Below, piece by piece: positions 7,963 to 16,499 of a DNA stretch of 64,000 nt; position 1 is the stretch's first letter; each line of letters opens with the position of its first letter. The position numbers and the translations under genes were made by a program. This DNA comes from Exiguobacterium oxidotolerans JCM 12280 (GTDB lineage Bacteria; Bacillota; Bacilli; Exiguobacteriales; Exiguobacteriaceae): positions 310,001-374,000 of the forward strand of contig NZ_JNIS01000001.1 in the NCBI RefSeq assembly GCF_000702625.1. Reading direction: 5' to 3'. Below the pieces are notes generated by a model that saw nothing but the letters and a program-made list of their open reading frames with translations, had not been told where the DNA came from and made no database searches.

Positions 7963-8697
7963 TCAATTTTCTGATTCTTCGATCGATTCCTCAGAAAACG
8001 TAGGTTCGCCTTTTTCGTTAATTGTATAGCTTTGAGAGTATGCCGGGACAAAAGGTTGATCATCATACAGTAAATGACGAATATCTTGACCGACTTTTGG
8101 TTTTTTCTTCGCAGTTTCAACGGCTTTCTTCAATTCAGGAAGATAGTTGACATACAACTGCCCTTGACCGTCGACATAGATGTCCAGTTCCGTATCGGAA
8201 TAAGGACTTGGAATCTTCGGTTCTTCCTTAATAAACAACTTTTTATAGTCGAGTGTGAATTGATTTTTACCAATCGAACCTTTAAATGGATATTTTTCAT
8301 TTTTCTTTCGGTACGTATCGATACGCACCTGTAGCTTCTGGAGTTCTTCCGCAACAAGTAAATCCATCAACTTCACAGTCGGTTTCTCTTCCACATCGAC
8401 TAACAAGTAAATGAACGTTCCACCACCTTCGAAACTATTCGGTGGAGGATCACTCATATAACGAGGAATCAAGCGTCCGAGTTCAATTTGATACCGCTCC
8501 ATCAAAGGCGTATCTGCGTCTCTTGTTTTGATCGGTAAGACACCAGTATCTTTTTGATACGCGTCAACAGCATCTTGAACCGTTGCGATTTGTTGCGGAT
8601 AGGGTATCCGGTTCGAAGGTTTTTGACTATCCGGGAAGAGACATCCCGATAACAACATGACAGGCACCAACATGAAAAGAACGACTAGCTTCTTCAT
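7963..8697 (-). CDS. yphF: YphF-like lipoprotein of unknown function
   Basis: A 244-residue predicted lipoprotein: MKKLVVLFMLVPVMLLSGC has a basic start, hydrophobic core and lipobox ending LSGC, so it should be anchored outside the membrane. The mature part contains IPYPQQIATVQDAVDAYQKDTGVLPI and PRYMSDPPPNSFEGGGTFIYLLVD, and ends in an acidic tail. Position between hup and the YphE-like gene matches B. subtilis yphF, which is also a lipoprotein; the biochemical role is unknown. Its ATG overlaps the stop of the upstream gene (ATGA), so the two are coupled. Confidence 0.75.
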   Translation of the reverse strand: MKKLVVLFMLVPVMLLSGCLFPDSQKPSNRIPYPQQIATVQDAVDAYQKDTGVLPIKTRDADTPLMERYQIELGRLIPRYMSDPPPNSFEGGGTFIYLLVDVEEKPTVKLMDLLVAEELQKLQVRIDTYRKKNEKYPFKGSIGKNQFTLDYKKLFIKEEPKIPSPYSDTELDIYVDGQGQLYVNYLPELKKAVETAKKKPKVGQDIRHLLYDDQPFVPAYSQSYTINEKGEPTFSEESIEESEN

Positions 8698-8900
8698 GCG
8701 CTCGGACCTGCCATGACGATGAACACCATAATAATGGAAGCTACAATAAAACATAGGAAGGCAAGGGTCGAGAGCAAAAACTGCCAAACCCCTGTCAATT
8801 TCGTTCGACTGATTGTGACGAATAGGACGCTAATCGCAAATAACCCGATTCCGCCAAACGAAATCCACATTTTTAATAATCCAGGACTCAAGGTTTCCAC
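8694..8900 (-). CDS. yphE: YphE-like small membrane protein (DUF2768-type)
   Basis: Sixty-eight residues with two predicted membrane helices (about residues 10-30 and 38-62) and no catalytic motif. Position, size and helix pattern fit YphE/DUF2768 of Bacillus; function unknown. Start is uncertain: a GTG at 8900 is close to GGAGTGG, and a TTG at 8891 is better spaced. It ends in an ATGA overlap with the YphF-like lipoprotein gene and follows gpsA by nine bases. Confidence 0.65.
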   Translation of the reverse strand: METLSPGLLKMWISFGGIGLFAISVLFVTISRTKLTGVWQFLLSTLAFLCFIVASIIMVFIVMAGPSA

Positions 8901-8909
8901 CCCACTCCG

Positions 8910-9938
8910 TTAATCTTTCGTCGTAAACAGATGTTCAATTTCATTTTTTTGCGGGCGTTGCATCAACTTCCGTACTTCTTCTTCCGGTGTGTGACCATCG
9001 AAAAGGACATGGTAGAGTGCCGTCGTGATTGGCAGCTCGCACTGTTTCGCTTCTGCCAAATCGTAAGCAGCTCGAGTCGCACGAACTCCCTCAACGACCA
9101 TCCCCATGTTTTCTAATACGGTTTCGAGTTTTTCACCACGCCCGATGGCATTCCCGGCTCGCCAGTTCCGACTATGGACTGATGTACAGGTCACGATCAA
9201 ATCACCCATCCCCGTCAAACCGGTGAACGTCATCGGTTTAGCACCAAGCAATGTACCGAGACGCGCGATTTCTACCATTCCACGCGTAATCAATGCTGCT
9301 TTCGCATTATCTCCATATCCTAAACCGTCCGTCATTCCTGCAGCTAAGGCAATGATATTCTTCAAGGCGCCACCAAGTTCCGCTCCGATAATATCCGCGT
9401 TCAAGTACACCCGGAAGTTTTCATTCATGAAGAGTTCTTGGACACGACCGGCCTCTTCTAAATCTTCAGAAGCAATCGTCACCGTCGTCGGTTTACGTAA
9501 TGCAACCTCTTCTGCGTGTGACGGTCCTGTCAAAACACAGACTGCTGAACGTTTTGCGGGATCGATTTCTTCTTCAATCAACTGAGACAATCGTAAGTGC
9601 GTCTTCGGTTCAATCCCTTTCGACGCATGAATGAGGACGACGGGTTCTGTTAATCGTTCGTTTAACTGGCGTGCGACGCCACGAATCGCTGACGAAGGCG
9701 TCACAATCAAAATATGCGAAGCACCTGCTACAGCATCATCTAAATTCGTCGTTGCCCGTAAAGAAGAAGGCAATGCCACACCAGGCAGAAATTGTGTATT
9801 CTCATGATTTTCATTAATGGCATCAACATTTTTTTGATCACGGCCATAAAGAATGACGTCATGACCATTATCTGCTAAAACGAGTGAAAGCGCAGTTCCC
9901 CAGCTTCCAGCTCCAATGACTGCAATTTTTTTCATCAT
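8910..9938 (-). CDS. gpsA: glycerol-3-phosphate dehydrogenase [NAD(P)+]
   Basis: Makes sn-glycerol-3-phosphate from dihydroxyacetone phosphate for phospholipid synthesis. The 342-residue protein has the N-terminal Rossmann motif KIAVIGAGSWGTALS, the GPSHAEEV..RKPT region, catalytic-domain AELGGALKNIIALAAG and GLTGMGDLIVTCTS..SRN. The ATG at 9938 has AGGG upstream at good spacing; a GTG three codons earlier overlaps the ribosome-binding site. It follows der by 15 bases, as in Bacillus. Confidence 0.96.
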   Translation of the reverse strand: MMKKIAVIGAGSWGTALSLVLADNGHDVILYGRDQKNVDAINENHENTQFLPGVALPSSLRATTNLDDAVAGASHILIVTPSSAIRGVARQLNERLTEPVVLIHASKGIEPKTHLRLSQLIEEEIDPAKRSAVCVLTGPSHAEEVALRKPTTVTIASEDLEEAGRVQELFMNENFRVYLNADIIGAELGGALKNIIALAAGMTDGLGYGDNAKAALITRGMVEIARLGTLLGAKPMTFTGLTGMGDLIVTCTSVHSRNWRAGNAIGRGEKLETVLENMGMVVEGVRATRAAYDLAEAKQCELPITTALYHVLFDGHTPEEEVRKLMQRPQKNEIEHLFTTKD

Positions 9939-9953
9939 GATTTTCACCCTGCC

Positions 9954-11264
9954 TTATTGTTTTTGACGTGCCAAAATCCGAATCGGTGTTCCAGTAAAAT
10001 CAAATGCTTCCCGGATTCGGTTATCGAGATACCGTTTGTATGAGAAGTGCAAGAGCTCTGGATCGTTGACGAACAAGACAAATGTAGGCGGACGCGATGC
10101 CACTTGTGTCGCATAGTTAATCCGTAGACGAACACCCTTATCCGTCGGCGCTGGATTCATCGCGACTGCGTCGACGATAACATCGTTCAAGACGCTTGTC
10201 TGAATGCGTTGGGCATGACTTTTCGCCGCTTGATTGATGACAGGGAGCAATGTTTGAAGACGACGTTTCGTCTTCGCAGAAACGAAAACGATTGGTGCAT
10301 AGTCGAGGAAGCGGAATTCTTCACGAATTTCTTCTTCCATTTTCTTCATCGTTTTATCATCTTTTTCGACAGCGTCCCATTTATTGACGACGATGACAAT
10401 CGCACGTCCGGCTTCGTGGGCATATCCGGCGACTTTTTTATCTTGTTCGATGATACCTTCTTCACCGTCGAGGACGACACAAACGACGTCAGCTCGCTCA
10501 ATGGCTTTTTGGGCACGCATGACACTAAAGCGTTCTGTCGATTCGTAGACTTTCCCACGTTTACGCATACCTGCTGTGTCGATGATGACGTATTCTTGAT
10601 CGTCACGTGTAAACGGTGTATCGATTGCATCACGGGTTGTACCAGCGACACTTGAGACGATGACACGTTCTTCACCGAGAATCGAGTTCGTCATACTCGA
10701 CTTCCCGACGTTTGGACGACCAACTAGGGCAAACTTAATTGTATTTTCGTCGTATTCGATGTCTTCTTTGTTTGGAGCTAGTTCGAGGACACGATCAAGC
10801 ATGTCTCCGAGTCCTAGACCATGCGTTCCGGAAATCGGATATAAATCGCCGAATCCTAATGAGTAAAATTCATACATTAAATCACGCATTTCAAAGTTAT
10901 CGACTTTATTGACCGCGATAACAACTGGTTTATTTGAACGGAACAACATGCCGGCGACTTCTTCATCGGCAGCCGTAATCCCTTCGCGTCCATTGACCAT
11001 AAAAATAATGACGTCCGCTTCATCGATTGCAAGCTCCGCCTGATGACGCATCATTTGAAGTAAGGGCTCATCCCCGACTTCGATTCCACCTGTATCAATC
11101 AAATGAAAATGACGATTGAGCCATTCTCCAGTTCCGTATATACGGTCGCGGGTAACACCTGGCTTGTCTTCTACGATCGAAACCCGATCTCCAATCACCC
11201 GGTTAAAAATCGTCGACTTTCCGATATTTGGGCGACCTACGATCGCCACTACTGGAATTGCCAT
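9954..11264 (-). CDS. der: ribosome biogenesis GTPase Der (EngA)
   Basis: Double GTPase needed for 50S subunit assembly. Two G domains are visible: the first with [13 protein letters not shown] and NKVD, the second with [14 protein letters not shown] and NKWD, followed by a KH-like C-terminal domain. The length of 436 residues is the family norm. In the cluster rpsA-der-gpsA. Confidence 0.97.
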   Translation of the reverse strand: MAIPVVAIVGRPNIGKSTIFNRVIGDRVSIVEDKPGVTRDRIYGTGEWLNRHFHLIDTGGIEVGDEPLLQMMRHQAELAIDEADVIIFMVNGREGITAADEEVAGMLFRSNKPVVIAVNKVDNFEMRDLMYEFYSLGFGDLYPISGTHGLGLGDMLDRVLELAPNKEDIEYDENTIKFALVGRPNVGKSSMTNSILGEERVIVSSVAGTTRDAIDTPFTRDDQEYVIIDTAGMRKRGKVYESTERFSVMRAQKAIERADVVCVVLDGEEGIIEQDKKVAGYAHEAGRAIVIVVNKWDAVEKDDKTMKKMEEEIREEFRFLDYAPIVFVSAKTKRRLQTLLPVINQAAKSHAQRIQTSVLNDVIVDAVAMNPAPTDKGVRLRINYATQVASRPPTFVLFVNDPELLHFSYKRYLDNRIREAFDFTGTPIRILARQKQ

Positions 11265-11350
11265 CCCAACACCTTCTTTCTCTTCTCTCGCTTCATAGCC
11301 GTTCTATTGTATCAAATCAAGCGCGCTTATACCACATCTAACCGAAACAT

Positions 11351-11383
11351 AAAAAAAGCAGACACGAATCGTGTCCACTTTTT
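11351..11383 (-). terminator. terminator after rpsA-like gene
   Basis: Palindrome GACACGAATCGTGTC at 11361-11375, with an A-run at 11351-11357 that becomes a T-run on the - strand. T residues also follow on the + strand side, but no + strand gene reads into it. Confidence 0.75.
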
Positions 11384-11391
11384 GTCAAAAT

Positions 11392-12525
11392 TTATTCTTT
11401 TGCGTCCGAGTCTTTATCAGCGAGGTCCGCTACCGAAAACCCTTCATTTTGATCCGTATATTGAGAATAGTCATCTTCATCCGTCTCTTCTTGTTCTAAG
11501 ACACGCGTCGAAAGGGAAATCTTGTGTTCATCTAAGTGAACCTCAAGAACTTTCGCTTCGATTTCTTGTCCCTCTTCAAGCACTTCCGACGGCGAACTAA
11601 TATGACGATTAGCGATTTGAGAAATATGGAGGAGACCTTCGACTTGCGGTGCAAGTTCGACGAATGCTCCGAATTGAACGAGACGACGGACACGTCCTTT
11701 GACGATGTCACCCGCTTCGATTTTCCCTTCCATCTGTTGCCATGGACCTGGTTGCGTCTCTTTAATTGATAGCTTGACCTTTTCTGTATCGCGGTCGACA
11801 CCAAGTACTTTCACTTCGACTTGTTGCCCTTCCGTTACGATATCAGACGGTCGTTCGACACGATGATGCGCCATTTCAGAAATGTGGACGAGTCCGTCAA
11901 CACCACCGATATCGACAAATGCACCAAAATCCGTCAAGCGTTGGACAGTTCCTTCAAGGACTTGACCCACTTCCAAGTTTTCAAGCGTCTCTTTTTTCTT
12001 CGCATTAAGCTCGCCTTCGACGACCGCTTTATGTGAAAGAATGACACGATTTTTTTCTTGGTCGAGCTCAACGACCTTGACTTCGATCGACCGACCGATG
12101 TAGTCAGAAAAATCTTCTACATAGTGACGTTCGACAAGTGAAGCTGGAATGAATCCACGTACGCCAATGTCGACGACGAGACCCCCTTTGACGATGTCTT
12201 TGACGACAACTTCAAATATTTCAGCCGATTCATATTTCGCTTCGACTTCTTCCCATGCTTTCAAGGCATCAATCTCACGTTTTGAGACGACGACTTCTTC
12301 GTCTGTAATCTTCTTCACCTTTACTTGTAATTCATCACCGACTTTTAGCACACCTCGTATGTCATCCAAATGGAGACTTGAGACTTCGCTAATCGGCAGG
12401 ATTGCTTCTGTCTTATATCCGATATCAATGAGTGCTTGCTTGTCTTCAATCTTCACGACCATCCCAGTAACTACCTGGTCCCGATGAATTTCAAAATCAG
12501 GCATATCTTTCATTTCTTCGACCAT
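11392..12525 (-). CDS. rpsA: 30S ribosomal protein S1 homologue (YpfD type)
   Basis: The 377-residue protein has four S1 RNA-binding repeats, beginning about residues 15, 100, 185 and 270; the last two have the strong GTVQRLTDFGAFVDIGG..GLVHISEM and GRVRRLVQFGAFVELAP..GLLHISQI patterns. An acidic tail follows. This is the short Bacillota S1 form rather than the six-repeat Gram-negative protein, so its role in translation initiation is less certain. GGAGG lies 10 bases before the ATG at 12525. A small hairpin lies in its leader at 12557-12576. Confidence 0.93.
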   Translation of the reverse strand: MVEEMKDMPDFEIHRDQVVTGMVVKIEDKQALIDIGYKTEAILPISEVSSLHLDDIRGVLKVGDELQVKVKKITDEEVVVSKREIDALKAWEEVEAKYESAEIFEVVVKDIVKGGLVVDIGVRGFIPASLVERHYVEDFSDYIGRSIEVKVVELDQEKNRVILSHKAVVEGELNAKKKETLENLEVGQVLEGTVQRLTDFGAFVDIGGVDGLVHISEMAHHRVERPSDIVTEGQQVEVKVLGVDRDTEKVKLSIKETQPGPWQQMEGKIEAGDIVKGRVRRLVQFGAFVELAPQVEGLLHISQIANRHISSPSEVLEEGQEIEAKVLEVHLDEHKISLSTRVLEQEETDEDDYSQYTDQNEGFSVADLADKDSDAKE

Positions 12526-12556
12526 TCCAACACAACCTCCTCACGATGAGTACAAG

Positions 12557-12576
12557 AAACGTAATAAAATACGTTT
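12557..12576 (-). repeat. small inverted repeat in rpsA leader
   Basis: AAACGTA at 12557-12563 and TACGTTT at 12570-12576 with a 6-base A/T loop, just upstream of the rpsA ribosome-binding site. No T-run follows, so it is not a normal terminator. Role unknown. Confidence 0.35.
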
Positions 12577-12620
12577 ATCCTTCTTTTAACTTCTTACAAT
12601 TCTGACTATTTGTCAAGGTT

Positions 12621-13220
12621 TTACACGTGATTGTAGTAGACGGTTTTAATTTCTTCGAGAATTCGTTCTGAAATCGCTTTTGCGGCACCGCGTTGATCAC
12701 GTAAATCTTCGATATTGACTGGTTTGCCGATTACGACCCGCATCGGCTTAAACGGGCGATAGTTGCCGATGATCGCGACAGGAACAATTTGCGCCGGAGA
12801 TCGGAGTGCAAAAAATCCGACACCTGGTTGCGCTGCCGTGAACTCACCTGGAGCAGACCGTGTTCCTTCTGGAAAAATTCCGACGGTTTCGTCCGTTTTC
12901 AATAATTCAATCGTTCGTTTTAAAGCTTGACGATCGCCCTGTCCACGACCGACCGGATACGTCCCCGCTGCCGTCATCAATTGCTTTAAACCCGGAATTT
13001 TAAACAATTCTTCCTTCGCCATATAACGAACCGAGCGGCTCGTCGGAATCGCGCTGACTAAAAAGACAGGATCCCAGTTCGAGCTATGATTCGCACATAA
13101 TAAAATCGATCCGTCCTTCGGTAAATTCTCTTTCCCGGTCACTTTCAGTCGAAACACGGTTTTAGCGATGATGAGCACGACGAATCGTGCTAACCGATAG
13201 GCGGAGTCTGTTCGTTTCAT
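12621..13220 (-). CDS. plsC: 1-acyl-sn-glycerol-3-phosphate acyltransferase
   Basis: Adds the second acyl chain to lysophosphatidic acid in phospholipid synthesis; membrane-associated. The 199-residue protein has the family blocks NHSSNWDP (the HX4D catalytic motif), GTYPVGRGQGDRQALK and FPEGTRSAPG, then PVAIIGNYRP. Its ATG overlaps the stop of cmk by four bases, so translation is coupled to cmk, as in Bacillus (ypfE-like/cmk region). Confidence 0.93.
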   Translation of the reverse strand: MKRTDSAYRLARFVVLIIAKTVFRLKVTGKENLPKDGSILLCANHSSNWDPVFLVSAIPTSRSVRYMAKEELFKIPGLKQLMTAAGTYPVGRGQGDRQALKRTIELLKTDETVGIFPEGTRSAPGEFTAAQPGVGFFALRSPAQIVPVAIIGNYRPFKPMRVVIGKPVNIEDLRDQRGAAKAISERILEEIKTVYYNHV

Positions 13221-13888
13221 TTCAAGACTCCTTCCGCAAGTTCTGTCAGACGGAGGACGACTTGATCAATCGTTAAGTCTGTTGTATCGAGATAAATGGC
13301 ATCTTCCGCTTGTTTGAGCGGCGAAACTTCTCGTTCACTATCCCGCTTGTCACGCAAGGCGATTTCAGCTTGCAACGCCTCTAAATCACTCTCCATGCCA
13401 CGTGCGACGTTTTCACGGTGACGACGACCTGCCCGCTCTTCGACTGTTGCTGTCATGAAGACTTTCAGTTCAGCATCTGGTAAGACGACTGTACCGATGT
13501 CACGTCCATCCATGACAATACCGCCTGATTCTGCTAAGCGGCGCTGCATCTCGACGAGTGCCGAACGTACTTGAGCATGTTTTGCGACGAATGAGACATT
13601 GTTCGTCACTTCGCTCGACCGAATCGATTCTGTTACCTCGCGCTCGCCAATAAAGACACGTTGCCCGTTTTCCCCTGGTGTTAAACGAATATCAAGTGAT
13701 GTCATTAACTCACCTAACTGTTGTCCATCTTCGAGATCGATTCCTTGCTCGAGTGCTGCGAGCGTTACGGCCCGATACATTGCCCCTGTGTCGATATAGA
13801 CGTAGTCAAGATGTGCTGCTAACTGTTTAGCAATTGTGCTTTTTCCGGCACCAGCTGGCCCGTCAAGTGCGATTTGAATTTTAGTCAT
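13217..13888 (-). CDS. cmk: cytidylate kinase
   Basis: Phosphorylates CMP and dCMP. The 223-residue protein starts MTKIQIALDGPAGAGKSTIAKQLA with a P-loop, followed by YIDTGAMYRA and VMDGRDIGTVVLPDA, all typical of bacterial Cmk. The ATG at 13888 has GGAAGGAA eight bases upstream, so the longer upstream extension of the frame is probably not translated. Overlaps plsC by four bases. Confidence 0.96.
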   Translation of the reverse strand: MTKIQIALDGPAGAGKSTIAKQLAAHLDYVYIDTGAMYRAVTLAALEQGIDLEDGQQLGELMTSLDIRLTPGENGQRVFIGEREVTESIRSSEVTNNVSFVAKHAQVRSALVEMQRRLAESGGIVMDGRDIGTVVLPDAELKVFMTATVEERAGRRHRENVARGMESDLEALQAEIALRDKRDSEREVSPLKQAEDAIYLDTTDLTIDQVVLRLTELAEGVLK

Positions 13889-13963
13889 GTTTTTCGTTCC
13901 TTCCGTTTGAACCATTTTTAAGCGGTTCATAGTATCGACCGTTATCATAGCAAAAAAATAGAC

Positions 13964-14620
13964 TTAGGTGAATGAATTCGTGCCACTCCGCGAATTTTTC
14001 ATTTGCGCCTGATAACAGTGCCGTAAGACGAGTTCACGACTTCGATCATGAATTTGTGTAAATTGAAAGGCGAGTTCGTAACGTTCTTCGCGTCGATCGA
14101 CGCGAACCAACTCACCTAAAACGTCAAGTGTATGGGTTCCTCCATGTTCGGCCGGTAGTAAAAACGTCAATTCAACCTCGTCTTTTAGTTCAATCGGTAA
14201 ATGATTCGCTAAGATCAATATTCCACCTGCTGATAAATCAAGCGAGACCGTCGTGAACGGTTCGAATTTAGTTTTATGTGGATGAAGTGCGACGTCCAAA
14301 AGTAACGGCACACGTACGAACTGACGACGTTGAACACGCTCAACCTGTTGGTCGGTCGGGCGTCTGATTGCATATCGTTGTCCACGAAGTGGATCATTTT
14401 GTCGTTCGACGATTTCCGATTCAAAGCCATACAACCGTCCCTTTTCTTTAAAAAAGTAAACGTGAATCGATTCATCTTCTGATAAAATAAACGTTTTTAG
14501 CGTATCCGCCTCACTCGGCGCTTCCATCCAGATTAAACGGTTCGTCACAGCCGTGACCTTCGTCCGACCTTGTCGATCTTCACTGTTGCGTACCATTATC
14601 AAATCACCTGTTTGCATCAT
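13964..14620 (-). CDS. ypfA: PilZ-domain c-di-GMP-binding protein (YpfA/YcgR-like)
   Basis: The 218-residue protein has an N-terminal YcgR-type domain (GDLIMVRNSEDRQGRTKVTAV) and a C-terminal PilZ domain with both c-di-GMP signatures: RRQFVRVP (RxxxR) and DLSAGGI (D-S-GG). In B. subtilis the homologue YpfA (DgrA) binds c-di-GMP and slows the flagellar motor. Here it is next to cmk, the same neighbourhood. The ATG at 14620 has GGGAGAGAG upstream. Together with cheR this suggests motility control. Confidence 0.88.
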   Translation of the reverse strand: MMQTGDLIMVRNSEDRQGRTKVTAVTNRLIWMEAPSEADTLKTFILSEDESIHVYFFKEKGRLYGFESEIVERQNDPLRGQRYAIRRPTDQQVERVQRRQFVRVPLLLDVALHPHKTKFEPFTTVSLDLSAGGILILANHLPIELKDEVELTFLLPAEHGGTHTLDVLGELVRVDRREERYELAFQFTQIHDRSRELVLRHCYQAQMKNSRSGTNSFT

Positions 14621-14645
14621 GTCACTCTCTCCCAATCCATTCTAT

Positions 14646-15305
14646 TCAATTACTATTTTTTTTGTATCGATGATTCAAACGATTCGCACTCTTAACTTGG
14701 TAAAGGCCGACTCCCCATAAAATCACCATAAAAATAATGGGCAACAAAGAAATACCACCATTTTCCAATATTAACAAATTAAACATACTATGCGCAATCA
14801 TCGGAACGATTAAGGACAGACTTAGCCAACGATTCGGGTAAATCGAAAATTTTGCACGCCCCATAAAGAAGCCCATTAGAACAGCAAAGAGTGCATGACC
14901 CGATACAGGAAGCAACGCTCTGAATATCATGTGTTCAACCGTCCCATTGACCATTAAATATAAAATATTCTCAAGCGTCGCAAAGCCGAGCGAACAGGCG
15001 ACCGCGTAAATGATGCCATCATAATAATCATTGAAACGTTGATGGATATATACGGTATAAAAAACAATAAACCATTTCGCAAATTCTTCCGTAATCGCCG
15101 TTCGAAACAGACGAATCGATTCATCTCCCCCAAATTCAGTCTGAACGACGTAGTCGATGAACATCAATGAAAACACAAGTAAAATGCCAAAAATGAAACT
15201 CCGTAAAATATAACCAACGGGTTCAGCTTCATGTTCATGGCGGAGATAAAAATAAGTAAGTAGTGCAATTCCCGGGGCAATTCCTGAGAAAACGATCGAT
15301 AACAC
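14646..15305 (-). CDS. prsW: PrsW-family intramembrane protease
   Basis: The 219-residue protein is almost all membrane helices (about seven or eight) and has the PrsW catalytic pattern: TAITEEFAKW (paired glutamates), FATLENILYL and SGHALFAVLMGFFMGRA. In B. subtilis PrsW cleaves the anti-sigma factor RsiW. The start is a GTG with AAGGGGG upstream. It is transcribed just before the PilZ gene, as in Bacillus. Which anti-sigma factor it cuts cannot be told from this window. Confidence 0.85.
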   Translation of the reverse strand: MLSIVFSGIAPGIALLTYFYLRHEHEAEPVGYILRSFIFGILLVFSLMFIDYVVQTEFGGDESIRLFRTAITEEFAKWFIVFYTVYIHQRFNDYYDGIIYAVACSLGFATLENILYLMVNGTVEHMIFRALLPVSGHALFAVLMGFFMGRAKFSIYPNRWLSLSLIVPMIAHSMFNLLILENGGISLLPIIFMVILWGVGLYQVKSANRLNHRYKKNSN

Positions 15306-15368
15306 GTCTTTGCCCCCTTCCTATTCCTTAAGGATAAAGGTTTCTTCTGGAAAAGAAAACCGAGTCCA

Positions 15369-15396
15369 TTGTATATCCGAAAAAAAAAGGTACAAT
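15369..15396 (+). promoter_or_regulatory. predicted sigma-A promoter of ansA
   Basis: TTGTAT (15369-15374), 16-base A-rich spacer, TACAAT (15391-15396). The leader then holds a short ATAGTC/GACTAT inverted repeat before the AGGAGG ribosome-binding site. Confidence 0.6.
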
Positions 15397-15462
15397 TATG
15401 GATGAAAATGAATAGTCGGCTTTTAATGTCTGACTATCGAACGAATAGACAGGAGGCTTTTT

Positions 15463-16428
15463 ATGAAAAAATTACTATTAGTCCATACCGGAGGCACGAT
15501 CGCGATGGCACAAAATCATTCCGGTCACGTTCTGCCGAATGACATCAACCCACTTGATGCTTCATTGCCACGTGCGACCGACATCGCGGACATCACGACA
15601 CGCCACTTCGCGAACCTTCCTTCACCACACATCACACCGGACATCATGCTCCGTCTCGCACACTTCATCAAAGAAGAACTGCAGGCAGGGTATGATGGCG
15701 TCGTCATCACGCACGGAACGGATACGTTAGAAGAAACAGCTTATTTCTTACAGTTGACGATTGGTGCTCCAATCCCAATCGTCTTGACAGGTGCGATGCG
15801 TTCATCAAATGAAGTCGGTTCAGACGGTGAGTTCAATTTGATTACGGCATTGCGTGTAGCCGTCAGTGATGCTGCTAAAGGAAAAGGGGTTCTCGTCGTC
15901 TTTAACGGAGAAATCCACTCTGCTTTCAACGTCACGAAAACGCATACTTCTTCTGTCGATACTTTTAAATCTGTTCATTTCGGTAACTTAGGGATGGTCA
16001 CGAAAGATCATGTCTATTTATTCAATACACCTGTCTTAAAACCAACGCACATGGTGACGAAACTAACAAAACGTGTCTCCGTCCTAAAAGTTTACGCCGG
16101 GATGGACCCCGACCTTTTAGTTGCTGTCGGTGAACTTGGTTATGATGGTCTAGTCCTCGAAGTACTCGGGCAAGGAAATGTGCCACCGAGTCTGATGGAT
16201 GCGATTCGTCAGCTGACTGAACAAATGCCAATCGTCATCGTCAGTCGTTGCTTTAACGGCATCGTCCAAGATGTCTACGGATATGCAGGCGGAGGGCAAC
16301 AATTAAAAGAACTTGGTCTGATTTTCTCGAATGGTCTGAACTCACAAAAAGCTCGCTTGAAATTGATGATTGAGCTCGAAATCGAGGCTACACACCCTGA
16401 ACTTGAGACTTCATTTCAAGTCGAATGA
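15463..16428 (+). CDS. ansA: type I L-asparaginase
   Basis: Hydrolyses L-asparagine to aspartate and ammonia. The 321-residue protein starts MKKLLLVHTGGTIAM, with the first catalytic threonine in TGGTIA, and has VVITHGTDTLEETAYFL with the second catalytic threonine in HGTDT. No signal peptide, so a cytoplasmic AnsA-type enzyme. AGGAGG precedes the ATG. It is one of three + strand genes, with its own promoter and terminator. Opposite orientation to its neighbours suggests independent control. Confidence 0.95.
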   Translation: MKKLLLVHTGGTIAMAQNHSGHVLPNDINPLDASLPRATDIADITTRHFANLPSPHITPDIMLRLAHFIKEELQAGYDGVVITHGTDTLEETAYFLQLTIGAPIPIVLTGAMRSSNEVGSDGEFNLITALRVAVSDAAKGKGVLVVFNGEIHSAFNVTKTHTSSVDTFKSVHFGNLGMVTKDHVYLFNTPVLKPTHMVTKLTKRVSVLKVYAGMDPDLLVAVGELGYDGLVLEVLGQGNVPPSLMDAIRQLTEQMPIVIVSRCFNGIVQDVYGYAGGGQQLKELGLIFSNGLNSQKARLKLMIELEIEATHPELETSFQVE

Positions 16429-16440
16429 TCTATCACTAAT

Positions 16441-16481
16441 AAAAATAACCGTTTCCCTCCTCGGGAAGCGGTTATTTTTTT
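16441..16481. terminator. bidirectional terminator between ansA and bdr
   Basis: AACCGTTTCCC (16447-16457) and GGGAAGCGGTT (16463-16473) form a stem with one mismatch, T-run after it on the + strand and A-run before it, so it can stop both convergent genes. Confidence 0.88.
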
Positions 16482-16499
16482 AGCGATCGAAAAGAACGC

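Noticed and set aside
9106-9585. 159-codon + strand frame opposite gpsA
   Set aside because: Antisense shadow; composition follows the codon pattern of gpsA.
11103-11600. 165-codon + strand frame across the der/rpsA gap
   Set aside because: It crosses a terminator and the ends of two conserved genes, and its translation has no family features.
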